From: Porodaedalea pini
Lineage: Eukaryota; Basidiomycota; Agaricomycetes; Hymenochaetales; Hymenochaetaceae
Length of the DNA stretch: 64,000 bases
Reading direction: 5' to 3'
NCBI GenBank assembly: GCA_002794775.1
Contig: NBAY01000018.1
Span: forward strand, 496,001 to 560,000
Shown here piece by piece: positions 1-10,739 of the stretch. A program made the position numbers and the translations under genes. Within the stretch, counting starts at the first letter, position 1. Each line of letters opens with the position of its first letter. The notes under the pieces were generated by a model that made no database searches, was not told the DNA's origin, and worked only from the letters and a program-made list of their open reading frames with translations.

Positions 1-346
1 ACCTTCAATGTCCAGTCATGCACGGCAAGTATAAGGGCTCTCCCCAAACCGAGCGACCGGTAAGGCTTCAGCACGGCAAGTCTACTCAGTTTGTAGAAAT
101 CTGTACCCCGCACTACTCGAATCGCCCCAGCAGGAGTACGGGATGGTAGGACCCTCAGGAGGAAATGCGAAGCAACGTCGTCTATACTATTCCAAATAGG
201 ACCAGTAATTTAGAACAACAATGATTGCTAAGTACTCACTCGCCAAATTCACTTTCAATGGGAAATCCTCATTCATGCGTGAAAACCTGCACGCGCACAC
301 GTATGTCGTAGGACTGCTGTTTGAGCGCATCGTGGTCTCGGCTCAT
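1..346 (-). pseudogene. GNAT N-acetyltransferase, 5' part, with in-frame stop
   Basis: Reads inward from the left edge. Exon 1 (346-240) begins ATG and encodes MSRDHDALKQQ. A clean GTGAGT...TAG intron (239-187) joins it in phase to exon 2, which runs off the window. Exon 2 encodes KLSRLAVLKPYRSLGLGRAL, the acetyl-CoA binding region of the GNAT fold (the usual pattern is RLAVxxxxRxxGxGRxL). Members of this family transfer an acetyl group from acetyl-CoA to an amine; the substrate here is unknown. Codon 26 is TGA (269-271), between VFTHE and GFPIESEFG, where relatives usually keep reading. No GT donor lies nearby to splice it out. It is therefore either a pseudogene or carries a base error. The family call is firm; the broken status is less so. 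Confidence 0.6.
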
Positions 347-961
347 CTATGCTCGGGACTCTAACAACTTTATAGGTAAGACAGTTGACCATGCCTGCCT
401 CGGATTCTATTTGATTGGCTGCCATGCAACCACTAGAGTAAGAAGGCCAACTTGAAGGCGTTATCTTAACCTGTAACGAACTGTGTTTTACTGACTCTCG
501 GAGCAACAAAGGAGAAGACTCGCCGTCGTAGATAGAAGTAAGTGTGCTAGGCTGTGATTGAGATTAATGGTGGCTCAGTTCAGATCTGACTCACAGCGAT
601 CGGGGTTAGAACATTGCGAGTCCAAGTTGCCGATCTCCTAGAATTGGCAATATAATGTGCAATGGAAACAGAGCTACATGTTATTGAAAACACGATATAA
701 AGTTACTTGCGCTATGAGTCAGGACCCCGCTTCACATGCATGCCACGCACAGACACCTAGAGTTCGTGCAAATTCCAGCGGTGCATCAACCTCCGAGGTC
801 TGACAGCTCGACACAAAAAAAGCCCATGGCCATTCACGAGAAGTCGTCATACGATGAGACATGTGTAACGGTCAGACGACTGTACGCTCTCTCCATCGGT
901 CTTGCGGTCGCACAATTCCTCCAGACTCCGAGCCGTCAACATGCCCTGCTACCATTACTCC
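347..961. other. intergenic, no gene seen
   Basis: Only short open frames without family features. It lies between the 5' end of the GNAT gene and the 3' end of the F-box gene and probably holds the GNAT promoter. Confidence 0.5.
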
Positions 962-2686
962 TTAGGGAGAGATGAGCTTAGAAATAGCAAAGCATCGAAT
1001 CAGGACATACGAGGTTTCAGCATCCTTACAAACGACCTTGTCCTTTGGAAATGCGTCATGGAGGCTTTCCTCGGAAAGTGGTTTGCATGACTGAACTTCC
1101 AGTTTTTCAAAACCATCGAGTGCTTTGATCTCCGCAAGTTTCCGCTTCAGCGACCGCAGAAACTGGTACTGTCCTAAAAGATCGCAATCTTTAAGTTGTA
1201 GTGTGCGTAAAAATGGAAATTCGATGTTGTCGTAGAGTTCTGGATATGGAGTATTAGGGACAGAGAGACGTAGGTGGCGGAGATTCGTGAAAGTGGAGAA
1301 GATGGTCCCAATGAGACCATCTTCGTTATCCTCGTCAGAATCCAAATATTGCTCGATCTTCAACGAAAAGTCTTGGAGGAAAGAGTAGTCATTCAGACGT
1401 ACAGCATCTGCTAGCCAATCTTGGCGGATGCAAGTTCCCTGCGTTATGCGTAACGTCAATGCTAATTGTGAAACGTAAGGCGTCCTTAAATGCTCCATCA
1501 AGGAGAATATTAATGCTACTGGCTCTGGCGCGCAAATAGTAAGACTCTTCAAGTTCTGAAGCTGGACCATGGGAAGGTTGTCTGAAGTGCCATAAAAGGT
1601 ATCTTCTGTAAAAAAATCGAGTGTTTCAATTCCTGAGTTGTTCTGGAGAAGCCAGCACAGTCCCGTCATGTCATCCTCAAAGTTATGGTGAGTAACGATG
1701 CGCAATGTCTTGAGTGAGTTTCCAAATGACATGTCGGTAAGAATGTTCGCGAGCTCAACTTCTCGAATGCTGGGTAGGTTCCACCTTGTGAAAAAATCCA
1801 TACCCTCGACTTCCGGAGTCACAGTCGCGTCCTCCGTGAAGATCAAAGCCACTGATATGAGAGACGGGAGGTCGGTGAACTGGCAGTGCGATTGAACCAA
1901 ATGAGCGAATTCTGCTAGGACATTAAAGCTTTCTATCGTTTCTTCGAAAACATTGCAATGGAGTCGGAAGGTCTTCCAATGACGGTGCAAAGGGCAAACT
2001 ATCTTCAAGAAGCCTTCGGTGCGCTCATTGGATATCTCATTGACTGAATCATTGAATACCAAACACACCGAAAGCTTGTAGTTTCTGGACCTTGAAACAA
2101 ATGTTTCTGTCTCATGCTTCGATTGCGTGTTGGAAACTCGACTCCAAAGCAGAGGTAGCTTCAAAGCCAGACATCGAAAGCGCCGAGAGACATGTGACAA
2201 GTCTATCGACGTCTTGTCGTACTCATCCCGAACGTTATCGTCGACACAAAGCTCGAGCACTCTAGCAAGTAGCTCGTCGGGTAGCGTATGAATACCGCGC
2301 TGATAAACATATCCCTTGGCGTCGTCAAATCTCGATTGAATGAAGTCCTTCCTTCTGTCAAGACACCGGGCTACGCTCTGAAGAGTAGCGTGCAATTTGT
2401 CTAGTGAAGCCAATGCCGATCTGGCATTCGCAAAAAATGCGGGGATCTCTTCGGCCTGCGAAAACTCTGTGAAACTGGAGGATTATAAGGTCAGATACAA
2501 TGTGGGTCTGACGCAGCAAAATAACACATACCAATCATTCCAGTCCACTGGAACGTTTGAGTCCCCCTTCACAGCTTGGTGGTCTTTCGCTGACCTCATA
2601 GCGCGCAAGATCTCCATTATCTGAGCATCCTCTCGATGGAGGGAATCCTGACTGAAATTGATCCTAGGGATGCTGTCCGATGCCAT
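962..2686 (-). CDS. F-box protein with LRR-like C-terminus
   Basis: Predicted 555 residues in two exons. Exon 1 is 2686-2532 (starts MASDSIPRINF). Exon 2 is 2474-962. The intron (2531-2475) has a GTATGT donor and CAG acceptor and joins in phase. The F-box lies near residues 113-160: LPDELLARVLELC, followed by DLSHVSRRFRCLALKLPLLW, the usual basidiomycete form. F-box proteins bind Skp1 in SCF ubiquitin ligases and choose the substrate through the C-terminal part. Here that part has irregular leucine-rich segments ending in RSLKRKLAEIKALDGFEKLEV. An upstream in-frame ATG at 2764 is possible but less likely. Divergent from the NDUFAF3 gene, 215 bases away. Target unknown. Confidence 0.8.
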
Positions 2687-2901
2687 TGCTCTTCGCGACG
2701 CAACTTCGTATACGTGGTACGGCAGGTGGCAATTACGACAGAAAGAGAGTCCGGCGCAGTGCAACGTTGACGATTAATAGGTTCAATTTGAATTACGCGG
2801 CCATGACATGACGCGACGCGCTGGCGGACTTTGAACAGAATCTGAGTAAGCTGACGATCCGCTGGAACCTGAGTGTCTTGAACGTGAACACTCTGCAATC
2901 T
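2687..2901. promoter_or_regulatory. divergent promoter region
   Basis: A 215-base gap between the start codons of the F-box gene (minus) and the NDUFAF3 gene (plus). It must hold both promoters and leaders. No named site was identified. Confidence 0.4.
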
Positions 2902-3541
2902 ATGTATCGTATTGCCACAAGACACCTCCTTCGCTCATCGACTCTAGTGTACCAGCGCTCTGCACGATGTTTTACTACAACACCATGTCGGTCGGGCGAG
3001 CCGACGAAAATCCACAACATACTTGGAGGCGGACCAGCACCACCCGTCCAAGTGCGTGGGATCACTGCTGCCGGAATTGAGCTCGCGGATGGCCTTATTC
3101 TTCCATCGGCGTGTGTATTTCTGGATGGTAATGTCTTCCTGTGGGATGTGCCGGGCACGCTATGGAGTGGGTGGGGGAAAGAACGGTTCGAGCTTTTCGA
3201 GGTTGTCGTGCCCAAGCCAGGTGCGTGCACAGAAGCCCTTGAATGCTGTTCGAGCTAGCTGAGGCGATATCTTCGTGATCAGAAATTCTGATCCTTGGGA
3301 CCGGGAAAAGCGTGTCTCATCCGCCTCCCTCAATCAAAATGTACTTGAACAGCATTGGTATACAGCTGGACGTTTCGGACACGGTGCGCTCCTTGCTAAT
3401 GCATATCTACTTCCGAGTCTTATGTATTTCATTTTACAGTGGAATGCTTGTACGACATATAATTTGCTAGCGGAAGAAGGCAGGCATGTTGCCGCTGCGC
3501 TACTACCGACCACATCTCGAACATGGAAAGTACAGTCATGA
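2902..3541 (+). CDS. NDUFAF3: complex I assembly factor NDUFAF3 (Mth938-like)
   Basis: Predicted 173 residues in three exons (2902-3220, 3283-3383, 3440-3541), all phases consistent. The first ~35 residues are rich in Arg/Ser/Thr (MYRIATRHLLRSSTLVYQ), a typical mitochondrial targeting peptide. The body follows the Mth938/NDUFAF3 fold: ILGGGPAPPVQVRGI, FLWDVPGTLW, the signature EILILGTGKSV across the first splice, and DTWNACTTYNLLAEEGR with VAAALLP at the end. NDUFAF3 acts with NDUFAF4 in the matrix in early assembly of respiratory complex I. Two other complex I genes lie within 4.2 kb. The start is the ATG at 2902; no ATG precedes it in frame. Confidence 0.93.
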
Positions 3542-3785
3542 TTATTATGAATGAGTGCATGGCATTGCTGTGCATACATCCTAATTGATGTGTCCATTCA
3601 TCATGCTTCGAAATCTCGTAAATACTATATATGCGTACTTTTACATCGAGCCAAGAGACTCAGTGAAGACCAGTCATCAGCAGAACGTTCACCGGGAACG
3701 CCAGTCAGAAGGCAAAGACCTTGATATGCTTGGTGTGGCGGATTGCAATCGCAATTGGAGCTGATCTACGACTCTTCTGCGCACT

Positions 3786-4331
3786 TTAGTCGACCGCCTT
3801 ACGCTTGCCCTTACTTGGGCTGGGTGCGGGTTCAGGCTCGTCCTCATCTTCGCCTAGAGGCGGAAGCGTGTACTCGGGCTTCAGCCTTACACCTACGGAC
3901 CAGTCAATAATGAGTTTAATGCGCGCATGATTATTTCCCTACCATTTGTTTTGAACCTAACGAACAGAACTTCATACGGCGAAGTCTGCTTCACAACCTG
4001 TGCGGTCTCATCCAGCGCCTCGAATTTGCCTGTCGATGTGAGGACTCTGTCCTTCCTCTCCTTAAGCTCGCGACAGATCTCAAAGTCATCGACGCTTTCC
4101 ACGTTGGGGACATCAGATTCTTCGTTGGAGTTCACAACGTTAGATGCGAGTGCGGACAAGACTTCCTCCTTAAGCTGTGCGACAGTCTTTTTTTCGGGCG
4201 GCGCGTCGAGGATCAAAGTAAGTCTGTGCGATTTGATAAGAATGGGATAAGATTTGTAGGCAGTTTTGGGAGGCTATATAGTTATTTTGAGGAGGTCATC
4301 GAGTAATAACACTGCTGAACTTGCTTACCAT
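3786..4331 (-). CDS. small protein with ubiquitin-like fold pattern, unknown function
   Basis: Predicted 146 residues. Exon 1 is the start codon alone (4331-4329), directly followed by GTAAGC. Exon 2 is 4273-3943 and exon 3 is 3892-3786, in phase. The protein begins MPPKTAYKSYPILIKSHRL. Two strand-like segments precede a helix (TVAQLKEEVLSAL). Later come GKFEALDE and EVLFVRFK, resembling the strand-helix-strand order of ubiquitin-like domains, but no diglycine end is present. The tail is acidic then basic (GEDEDEPEP, SKGKRKAVD), which could be a nuclear signal. I do not recognise a named family. Divergent from NDUFA8. Confidence 0.75.
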
Positions 4332-4494
4332 GATGGACAAGGAACGAAGGCGCGACGCCTAGAGTCGCGTCGCGTCTCGACAAATCACGCGTGGACATAC
4401 TGTACGGGAAAGACATGCCTATTTTGGCTGACGTGTCAACACCGTCGAATTATGGTCATCGTGAACCGCATCTCAACCTCGACTTCCGCACACA
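4332..4494. promoter_or_regulatory. divergent promoter region
   Basis: 163 bases between the ubiquitin-like gene (minus) and NDUFA8 (plus). It holds CG-rich GCGTCGCG-type runs around 4350-4390. No specific factor site is claimed. Confidence 0.35.
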
Positions 4495-5270
4495 ATGGCG
4501 AGCCCACTGCAGGACCCCGGCTCGTCTCAGAAGCCGTACCATGACCCGACACCGATGCCTGCGGACGTGCCGCGGGTTACCGAGCTCGGGACAACGAGTG
4601 CGCCTCTCAAGAGTGCGGCTTTTTTCATCGGAGCGTACTGCAAGGACTACAACGGTAAGCACTATAAGACGGCGTTCTGAGCATGGTTCACTTGATATTA
4701 AAATGTATCAATATCAGATGATTTTATGCTCTGCAAGTCAGAGAGCAGGGATCCTGCCCATTGCTTGAAGGAAGGCCGACGTGTAACGCGCTGCGCTACT
4801 GACCTGTAAGCATCTCGGTCTTAACGTGCGGTTATTGCGACTTGCTCACTGATAGGATATAAATTGTCCTCGTCCAATGAATGGTAGCATTTCGAAGATG
4901 CGGGAGAACTGTTTGAAAGAATTTGATGCACACTGGGGATGCTTGGAGAAGAATAACCAGGTGCGCAGTCCGTATATGTATGCCAAACCCCCTATAACTC
5001 ACGTGCACGCACGAATCGCAGGAGTACTACCTCTGTCGGAAACCAGAGCGTACACTTAATAAATGCATGTTTGAGAAGCTGGTGCGTGTCGATTACCTCG
5101 GCTTGTCAGCAGAGCTGACTATCAGATGTCTGCCCGTCCCCAAATAAACACATTCGGTCGTTTCTCATTCGATCTGGCAGGGCTTAACAAAGACGATCCC
5201 TGGCACTCCAGAGGGAAAGACTCCTGTACATCTCGTAGAGAAGCCTGTATTTAAAGCAGTGCAGAAGTAG
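4495..5270 (+). CDS. NDUFA8: NADH:ubiquinone oxidoreductase subunit NDUFA8 (twin CHCH)
   Basis: Predicted 156 residues in five exons: 4495-4654, 4718-4805, 4888-4960, 5022-5081, 5181-5270, all in phase. Four CX9C motifs are visible after splicing: CKDYNDDFMLC, CLKEGRRVTRC, CLKEFDAHWGC and CRKPERTLNKC. Four such motifs form two CHCH hairpins, the hallmark of NDUFA8, an accessory complex I subunit on the intermembrane-space side imported through Mia40. The tail (PGTPEGKTPVHLVEKP) is also typical. Two of the CX9C motifs only appear after splicing across an intron, which supports the exon structure. It lies between two other genes of mitochondrial function. Confidence 0.95.
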
Positions 5271-5392
5271 ACATAGCCCAGGCGCAATTATTACTTGCTT
5301 TTCGACGCGATATCATGCTGTAAATTATTCTGCACTCGTCAGACTGTCTGAAGGGTGGTGATCGGTTAACAACTGCTTGAACTAACCAACGG

Positions 5393-7023
5393 ATGCATCG
5401 TTGCCGATTTCAGTTGAGAAGAAAGCGTAAGTCTTGCGACGCGTTCATTTCTCGAAACGCGTCCGCCAAACGCGCCCAAATGAACTTCAAACCTTACCGC
5501 CACCCTCTCATAAGAAAGCGCTTCATTCTCTCGCAACGGCACTCGAGCTCGACAACCACCAATGAGCTCACCGCTAAACACTCTATCTACATTTCCAACT
5601 CAACTAACCCGTACTTCAATCTCACGCTCGAGGACTGGTGCGTATCTAATGTATCATTGGCATGGAACGTGTGCGATGGCTTAGACGTCTCGTGTTTACC
5701 AGGTTGTTCAAGAACAAGAGTCATGACAAACCTCTGTTACTCCTTTATCGTGATGAGCCGTGTGTTGTCATAGGACGTAACCAAAACCCTTGGAAGGAGG
5801 TGAACTTGCAACTTACGGCATCGCGACGTGTTCCATTTCTTAGAAGGCGAAGCGGTGGAGGTACGGTTTATCATGTACGATATTGCGTTCCTCTTTGGCT
5901 GTTATACGCTGACGTGGTACATCTGGCCCATGCATTTGTGCTTCACCAGGATCTTGGGAATACGAATTACTCGCTGCATCTCCCACGTACCATGTTCAAC
6001 CGGAACGAAACGGCGAAGATAGTCGTGCGCGCTGTGCGTTCCCTAGGGGTCGACGCCGAAGTGAACGATAGAAACGATGTCTGTGCTGAGGGATTTAAGA
6101 TGAGCTACAGCTATGTATATTTCGTCGTCAAGTCTATTATGCTGACAATGCTGTTGAATGACTTGTCCACTGTACGTCTCAGGCTCAGCGTACAAGATAG
6201 TGAGCAATAGGGCGTACCACCATGGCACCATGCTCATCTCCACTAAACTGGATACCCTTGGGGACCTGTTGCATACCACAAAGGTGAGTTGAGCGCGCAG
6301 AACCAGTGATTTGATCCCAATGTGAAGCGATTGCATTTCAAATTCATCAGGAAACGATGATTATCAAAGGTGTTGCCTCTGTACGCTCTGCTGTGCAGAA
6401 CCTGCAGCGTTTCAATCCTGCCATCACACATGGAAGTTTCGTAAAAGCTACCGTTCAAGCGTTTCAAGAGGCGTACGGCATAGATGAAGAGGTTCGTCTC
6501 ATCCATTTTAGCCGCGTAATGGTCATACCATTGAAGTTCTCCAATAGACGCGTTATATCGAAGAGAAAAACAATATCCTGGTCGTCCCAGCAATACACCA
6601 AGGAATGGAAGAGCTGAAGGTACGTTTCATAGCTATTGTTCGTGATATTCAGCTCTAAGTTGCTTAACAGAGCTGGGGATGGTTATACGGCCAAACACCA
6701 GAGTTCACGTACACCGTGTCGAGGCTTTTCGACTATGGCGAAGTCGTAAGAGCTCAAACGATTATAACTTTCACAGTTACGCTCATCATGACTTTCGGAT
6801 GTAGGTAGCAGAGATCACATCGAAACACGGAGTTATCCTTGCATGCAAAGTCAAATGCGCAGGCGTGAATTCTGAAACACTCGATAGAATCAACCAAAAG
6901 ATGATAGGCATGCAGTACGGTTTCATCAAAGAGTTTGACGAGAATGATTGGCCGGACGAAAGCCCAAATCCCTTGCGGATACGAGATATTTGGAATTGGA
7001 TCTGCGAGGAGATTAGGTCTTGA
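5393..7023 (+). CDS. lipoate-protein ligase / lipoyltransferase, mitochondrial
   Basis: LplA/LIPT1 family. It attaches lipoate, or transfers lipoyl groups, to E2 subunits and H protein. Exons: (5393 or 5480)-5637, 5703-5874, 5950-6103, 6183-6283, 6351-6491, 6548-6619, 6671-6745, 6805-7023. Predicted 392 residues from 5393, or 363 from 5480; the second start gives a cleaner targeting peptide. Landmarks: PCVVIGRNQNPW; the substrate loop RRRSGGGTVYHDLGNTN across a splice; NDRNDV; SAYKIVSNRAYHHGTML; and the C-terminal domain with WGWLYGQTPEFTY. The exon 3/exon 4 junction lacks a GT donor. A GC-AG intron (6104-6182) keeps phase but gives KMSSAYK where relatives have K(I/V)SGSAYK, so this junction is the weak point. 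Confidence 0.9.
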
Positions 7024-7188
7024 CAGTGCATGTATAATCAATACATGACACTGTTAGATGCCGAATGGCAGTCTCAGTTTCGATGCCCCGTAAACCTTGC
7101 TGTAAAGATAGCGAGCTTGAAAGAACCAAGTCTCACGTGAGATAGGGAAGTAGTAGAGAATATCGAATTATATTGCATGAAGCGCAAA

Positions 7189-7652
7189 TTACTGCGTCTT
7201 TTCGGTGTACCAGACGCTATTTGTTGCAAAGCCTTCTGGTGCTATAGGGTCCGTCTGGCAAGCAAGATGCATCGAAAGAGGATACGAAGTCAGCGCTTCA
7301 GCGAATTAAATGCATAAAGCGCCTGCACGCACCCGTTGCCCTCGTCTATGTCCCGTTAATCTCTTGTCCCGCTCCATCATCATTTCGTCCCAATTGTCGA
7401 TATGGTATCTCGGTGGCTGCAAAATAGAGCATATTCCATATTCAGTCGGGACAGAGCACATAAACAACCTCATGGAGAGTCGTACCTTTCCTTGATTCTG
7501 CGCGCGCTGGGACACGTTCAACAGCGTGCCCGCTGCCCCGAACATTGTGGTCAAAAGACCTGAATTCCATCCACAGCATGAGCAATGCCTTGTCACGCCC
7601 TCAACAGATTTGGCTCACCGAACGGAATCAAGGCCTCCCAAGGAAGCGGCAT
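7189..7652 (-). CDS. NDUFA1: NADH:ubiquinone oxidoreductase subunit NDUFA1 (MWFE)
   Basis: Predicted 85 residues in four small exons: 7652-7619, 7559-7486, 7416-7333, 7254-7189. Phases are consistent and the splice sites are clean. It begins MPLPWEALIPFG, then a membrane segment (GLLTTMFGAAGTLLNV). Next come PPRYHIDNWDEMMMERD and KRLTGHRRGQR, then DPIAPEGFATNSVWYTEK. This order matches fungal MWFE subunits (WDxxMMxRDxRLTGxxRGQ). MWFE is a single-pass inner-membrane subunit required for complex I activity. It is convergent with the lipoate ligase gene. Easily missed because no single open frame is longer than the exons. Confidence 0.93.
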
Positions 7653-8047
7653 TGTCGACCTCTCCCGTTGTTGATGAGAGTCCTTACTGTGCGTTGTAGT
7701 CCGAATCGGGGCGACTTATTAGTTTTGAATGATGACTAAGCAGAACAAAATGAAGCAATGAAACTATGTTCCCGATCCTCTATATAAATGTGTTATAAAG
7801 ATATGTACGACAGAATTCGAAAGCAGAGGGAATAGCAAAGCAGTCCTGATGCAAGGAACCTCAGAAAACTATGGGTACAGTATCAAAATAGCGGAATCAA
7901 GGATACAGCACTGGCAGAATGAAACGAAAGGCCGATGAAGAACGAAGCTGGAAAAGATCGCTAGGATCAGATAAATACAAAGTTGTCAAAGGTAATTCGG
8001 GATGTTGAAGTCGAAAATTTAGGAGGTAAAGGCCTTTAACGACGAGC
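7653..8047. other. intergenic, no gene seen
   Basis: Upstream of NDUFA1 and downstream of the next minus-strand gene. No supported coding signal. Confidence 0.5.
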
Positions 8048-8845
8048 CTAGACGCGTTGAGCCGTACTATTAGTACTAGTAGGGCCGTGGAGTGTGATTT
8101 GCGCTTGGCATGCCGGACATTTCGCAGCAGAAACGCAATCACTGCGTGCAGTTCCCTCGATCCAGGCATTTGAACTGTTTTTCTTAAAGTTCCACAGCAC
8201 ACCAAAGGGTGGCTGCCAATTGACGATGGAGGGTAGATGGAGTATCCGGACGCGCGTGCCGCATGGACACTGCGCCTGAGGAACTTGGAATCTCTCGATC
8301 GGAAGAGCATACTGCCTTTGGTTCTGTCCATCCAGGTTGAATTGAACTACCCACTGACTGGAGAGAGCGTACGTGATCTGCGAGGCGGCGGGTGAGGACA
8401 TGGTAGCGCTCGGGGCGTCATAGGACTGCATGGCCTCGTACGCGCGGTTGGAATAGCGATTGTCGTGAGGGTTCATACTGGGATATGTCGGGGAGCTGGT
8501 TGCATAAGGTTCTTCCCAGGCCTGAGGCGAGACGCAGCCGCTACTGGGATGCACAGCTTGCGCCTGGACCGCGAAGCCCGCGAATGCATCCGTCGCTCTA
8601 AGAGGCATCTGCGCCGGATGAGGTGTATGCGAGCGGGGTAACTGAGCATGTCGCGTGTCTGCCACACGAGTAGTGGGATTTGCTTGACTATTACGGCGAG
8701 CACGCGTCTCGCTGCGCTGCGACTGCTTAAAAACAGACATCTGTATAACGGCGAACAAAGCGATCAGCATAATAGCATACAAGCATGGCGCTTAAAAAAG
8801 GCTAACCATGTCATCATACTGGGTCTGATTGCTTTTTCTGGGCAT
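8048..8845 (-). CDS. unknown protein with cysteine-pair C-terminal region
   Basis: Predicted 243 residues. Exon 1 (8845-8807, MPRKSNQTQYDD) splices in phase over a 66-base intron to exon 2 (8740-8048, MSVFKQSQRSETRARR). A start at 8740 or at another ATG in the intron frame is possible. The first half is disordered and rich in Pro, Ser and Ala. The last ~110 residues look folded: ITYALSSQWVVQFNLDGQN, CPCGTRVRILHLPS, then CVSAAKCPACQAQITLHG. The CxC...CxxxxCPAC pattern could bind zinc. No family recognised. A run of 13 C on the sense strand lies 12 bases before the first ATG. Confidence 0.65.
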
Positions 8846-8856
8846 TCGGATAGAAA

Positions 8857-8869
8857 GGGGGGGGGGGGG
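8857..8869. repeat. 13-base G homopolymer (C run on sense strand of the minus gene)
   Basis: Thirteen G on the plus strand, immediately upstream of the start codon of the minus-strand gene, so the leader RNA would carry poly(C). Confidence 0.9.
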
Positions 8870-9986
8870 CGCTTCGTGTAGGTAGAGGAAGGCAAGTATA
8901 CTCGGAGATGTGAACCGAGTTGAGAGTGAATGCAAATGCGAGTTTATAACAGTCGAGGATGTGCGACCGCTTAGAGCTTGTAATGCACCGATGATGGGGA
9001 GATGCCGGAGTACCATGGCTCTTTTTATCTGCGCCGACCATTGAGAGGAGGATGAGGCGCATACGAATGCGATGCACAGTCGTCCAGTTACCGATGCACG
9101 GTCACTCAACTGCACCAGCAGACACTGTCCGGAAATTTCGTAGATGATACGCGTGTTGGGGAGCAGGACAGCTGCAGTGAAAAAAACCTGCGGGGGCAGC
9201 AAGTTATGGCCCTAGCACCTCGTACGTTTTAGGCAAATTGATTGACATATACCTATGTAATCAGCCAAAGAGGCAAATTCGGTGGAAGTGCTCAGGCCTT
9301 TGAGAGCACAGTGAGGCACAGCTCGATCAAACCTGGCTCAGAAGTTACACAGCTCCTTTATAGTATTATACAATTGCGTTTGAGAACGCGGAGGCCATGA
9401 GGGTAGCAAGGATTCCAAGTCCGGCATTCAACTGACGAGGTCGTCTGAGACGGCAGCGGCTGTGGACCGACGAAAGAACTCGGTGGCTTGCAGCGACGGC
9501 CACCAATCTCGAGCGCAAACGACCATACACTTGCTACAGATTGTCGGAGTACTTGATGGAGCAGCCTTTGATTTCTGATAACTTGACAGAGCTTATAGAT
9601 CACGACTGTTGCTCAAGACTACACGATTTTCCAACCCGCTGGAAAAATCGGCCAATACAACGAGAACTCGTAAAGAGACGTCATAGCAGTTACCAGTCTC
9701 TTTCAGCTGAGCGTAGTGCAGTGCAATAGAGTTGCATTCCGTCCACAGAAATGTAGATTTAGGCAAGTGATGAAGAGATTCAACTGAGCTAGGTCAAGGT
9801 GTGGCTATGCACGTGCCTATTCCGGCAGAGTCGTGACTTGCTCTTGCTTCTCTCATCAGTGTCAAGGCCTGAGCGTGAGCGTTGAACACGTCCAGCATTC
9901 ATCGCTCCTCCGCGTGCTCCTCCGAGCACACCGACCTCCGTCGCAGACGTTTGGAACAGAGAGCAAGAGCGAGTGTTAGGTCCAAA
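8870..9986. other. intergenic, no gene seen
   Basis: About 1.1 kb with only short open frames lacking protein features. It contains the BUD31 promoter at its right end. Confidence 0.5.
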
Positions 9987-10739
9987 ATGCCCAAGATCAG
10001 GACTTCAAGGACAAAGAGGCCGCCTGAAGGGTTTGAGGACATTGAAGGGGTACGTCACAGTGCCTCACTCCCTTTCCTGCTCTTTGGTGTGTGATGACGG
10101 CCTTTGGAGGTCGCACCTCTGGCACAGCACCAACGAATCCGCTAGTATTCACACCGTTGCCTTACGATTTGTTTCAGGTTCTTGATGACTACGCTAAGAA
10201 GATGCGTGATGCAGAGAACGAATCTCACGAAGGCAAGCGCAAAACTGAGTCGCTCTGGCCTATATTTCAGCTCAATCATGCCCGTACGCGCCACATCTAT
10301 GAGCTCTTCTACAAACGTCAGGCGATCAGCAGAGAGCTGTATGACTGGTTGCTGAAGCAAGGCTATGCAGATGCGAAGTGAGTAATTGGCTTTGTACTGG
10401 TTGCTGTTTCTGACCATCTCTTTCCTCCTTGGCCAGCTTGATCGCAAAGTGGAAGAAGACGGGCTATGAGAAATTGTGTTGCGTCCGGTGTATCCAATCT
10501 CGGGTTGGTCTCCTAGCCCCGCACTTTATCTTTGGAATAGGCTACTCATTGTGATGCTCTGTCAGGGTATGAATTATGAAGGCTCGGCTTGCATCTGCCG
10601 TGTTCCTAAAGCTCAAGTTAAAGAGGGAACAATCGTCCAATGCACTCATTGCGGTAAGTCACTCTATCATCTTTACAGCGATTTCAATTCGTTGAAGCTA
10701 TGGTCCATAGGTTGCAGAGGATGCAGCTCGGACTCGTGA
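9987..10739 (+). CDS. BUD31: pre-mRNA splicing factor BUD31 (G10 family)
   Basis: Predicted 148 residues, the usual family length. Exons: 9987-10049, 10178-10377, 10437-10503, 10566-10653, 10711-10739, all in phase. Strongly conserved blocks are visible: [11 protein letters not shown] at the N-terminus, [58 protein letters not shown], then [20 protein letters not shown]. The cysteines form the zinc cluster of the family. BUD31 sits in the catalytic core of the spliceosome with the NineTeen-related proteins. First intron 128 bases, others about 57-62. Confidence 0.96.

Noticed and set aside
269..271. TGA as selenocysteine codon in the GNAT gene
   Set aside because: The GNAT fold has no selenocysteine here, and filamentous dikarya are generally considered to lack the machinery.
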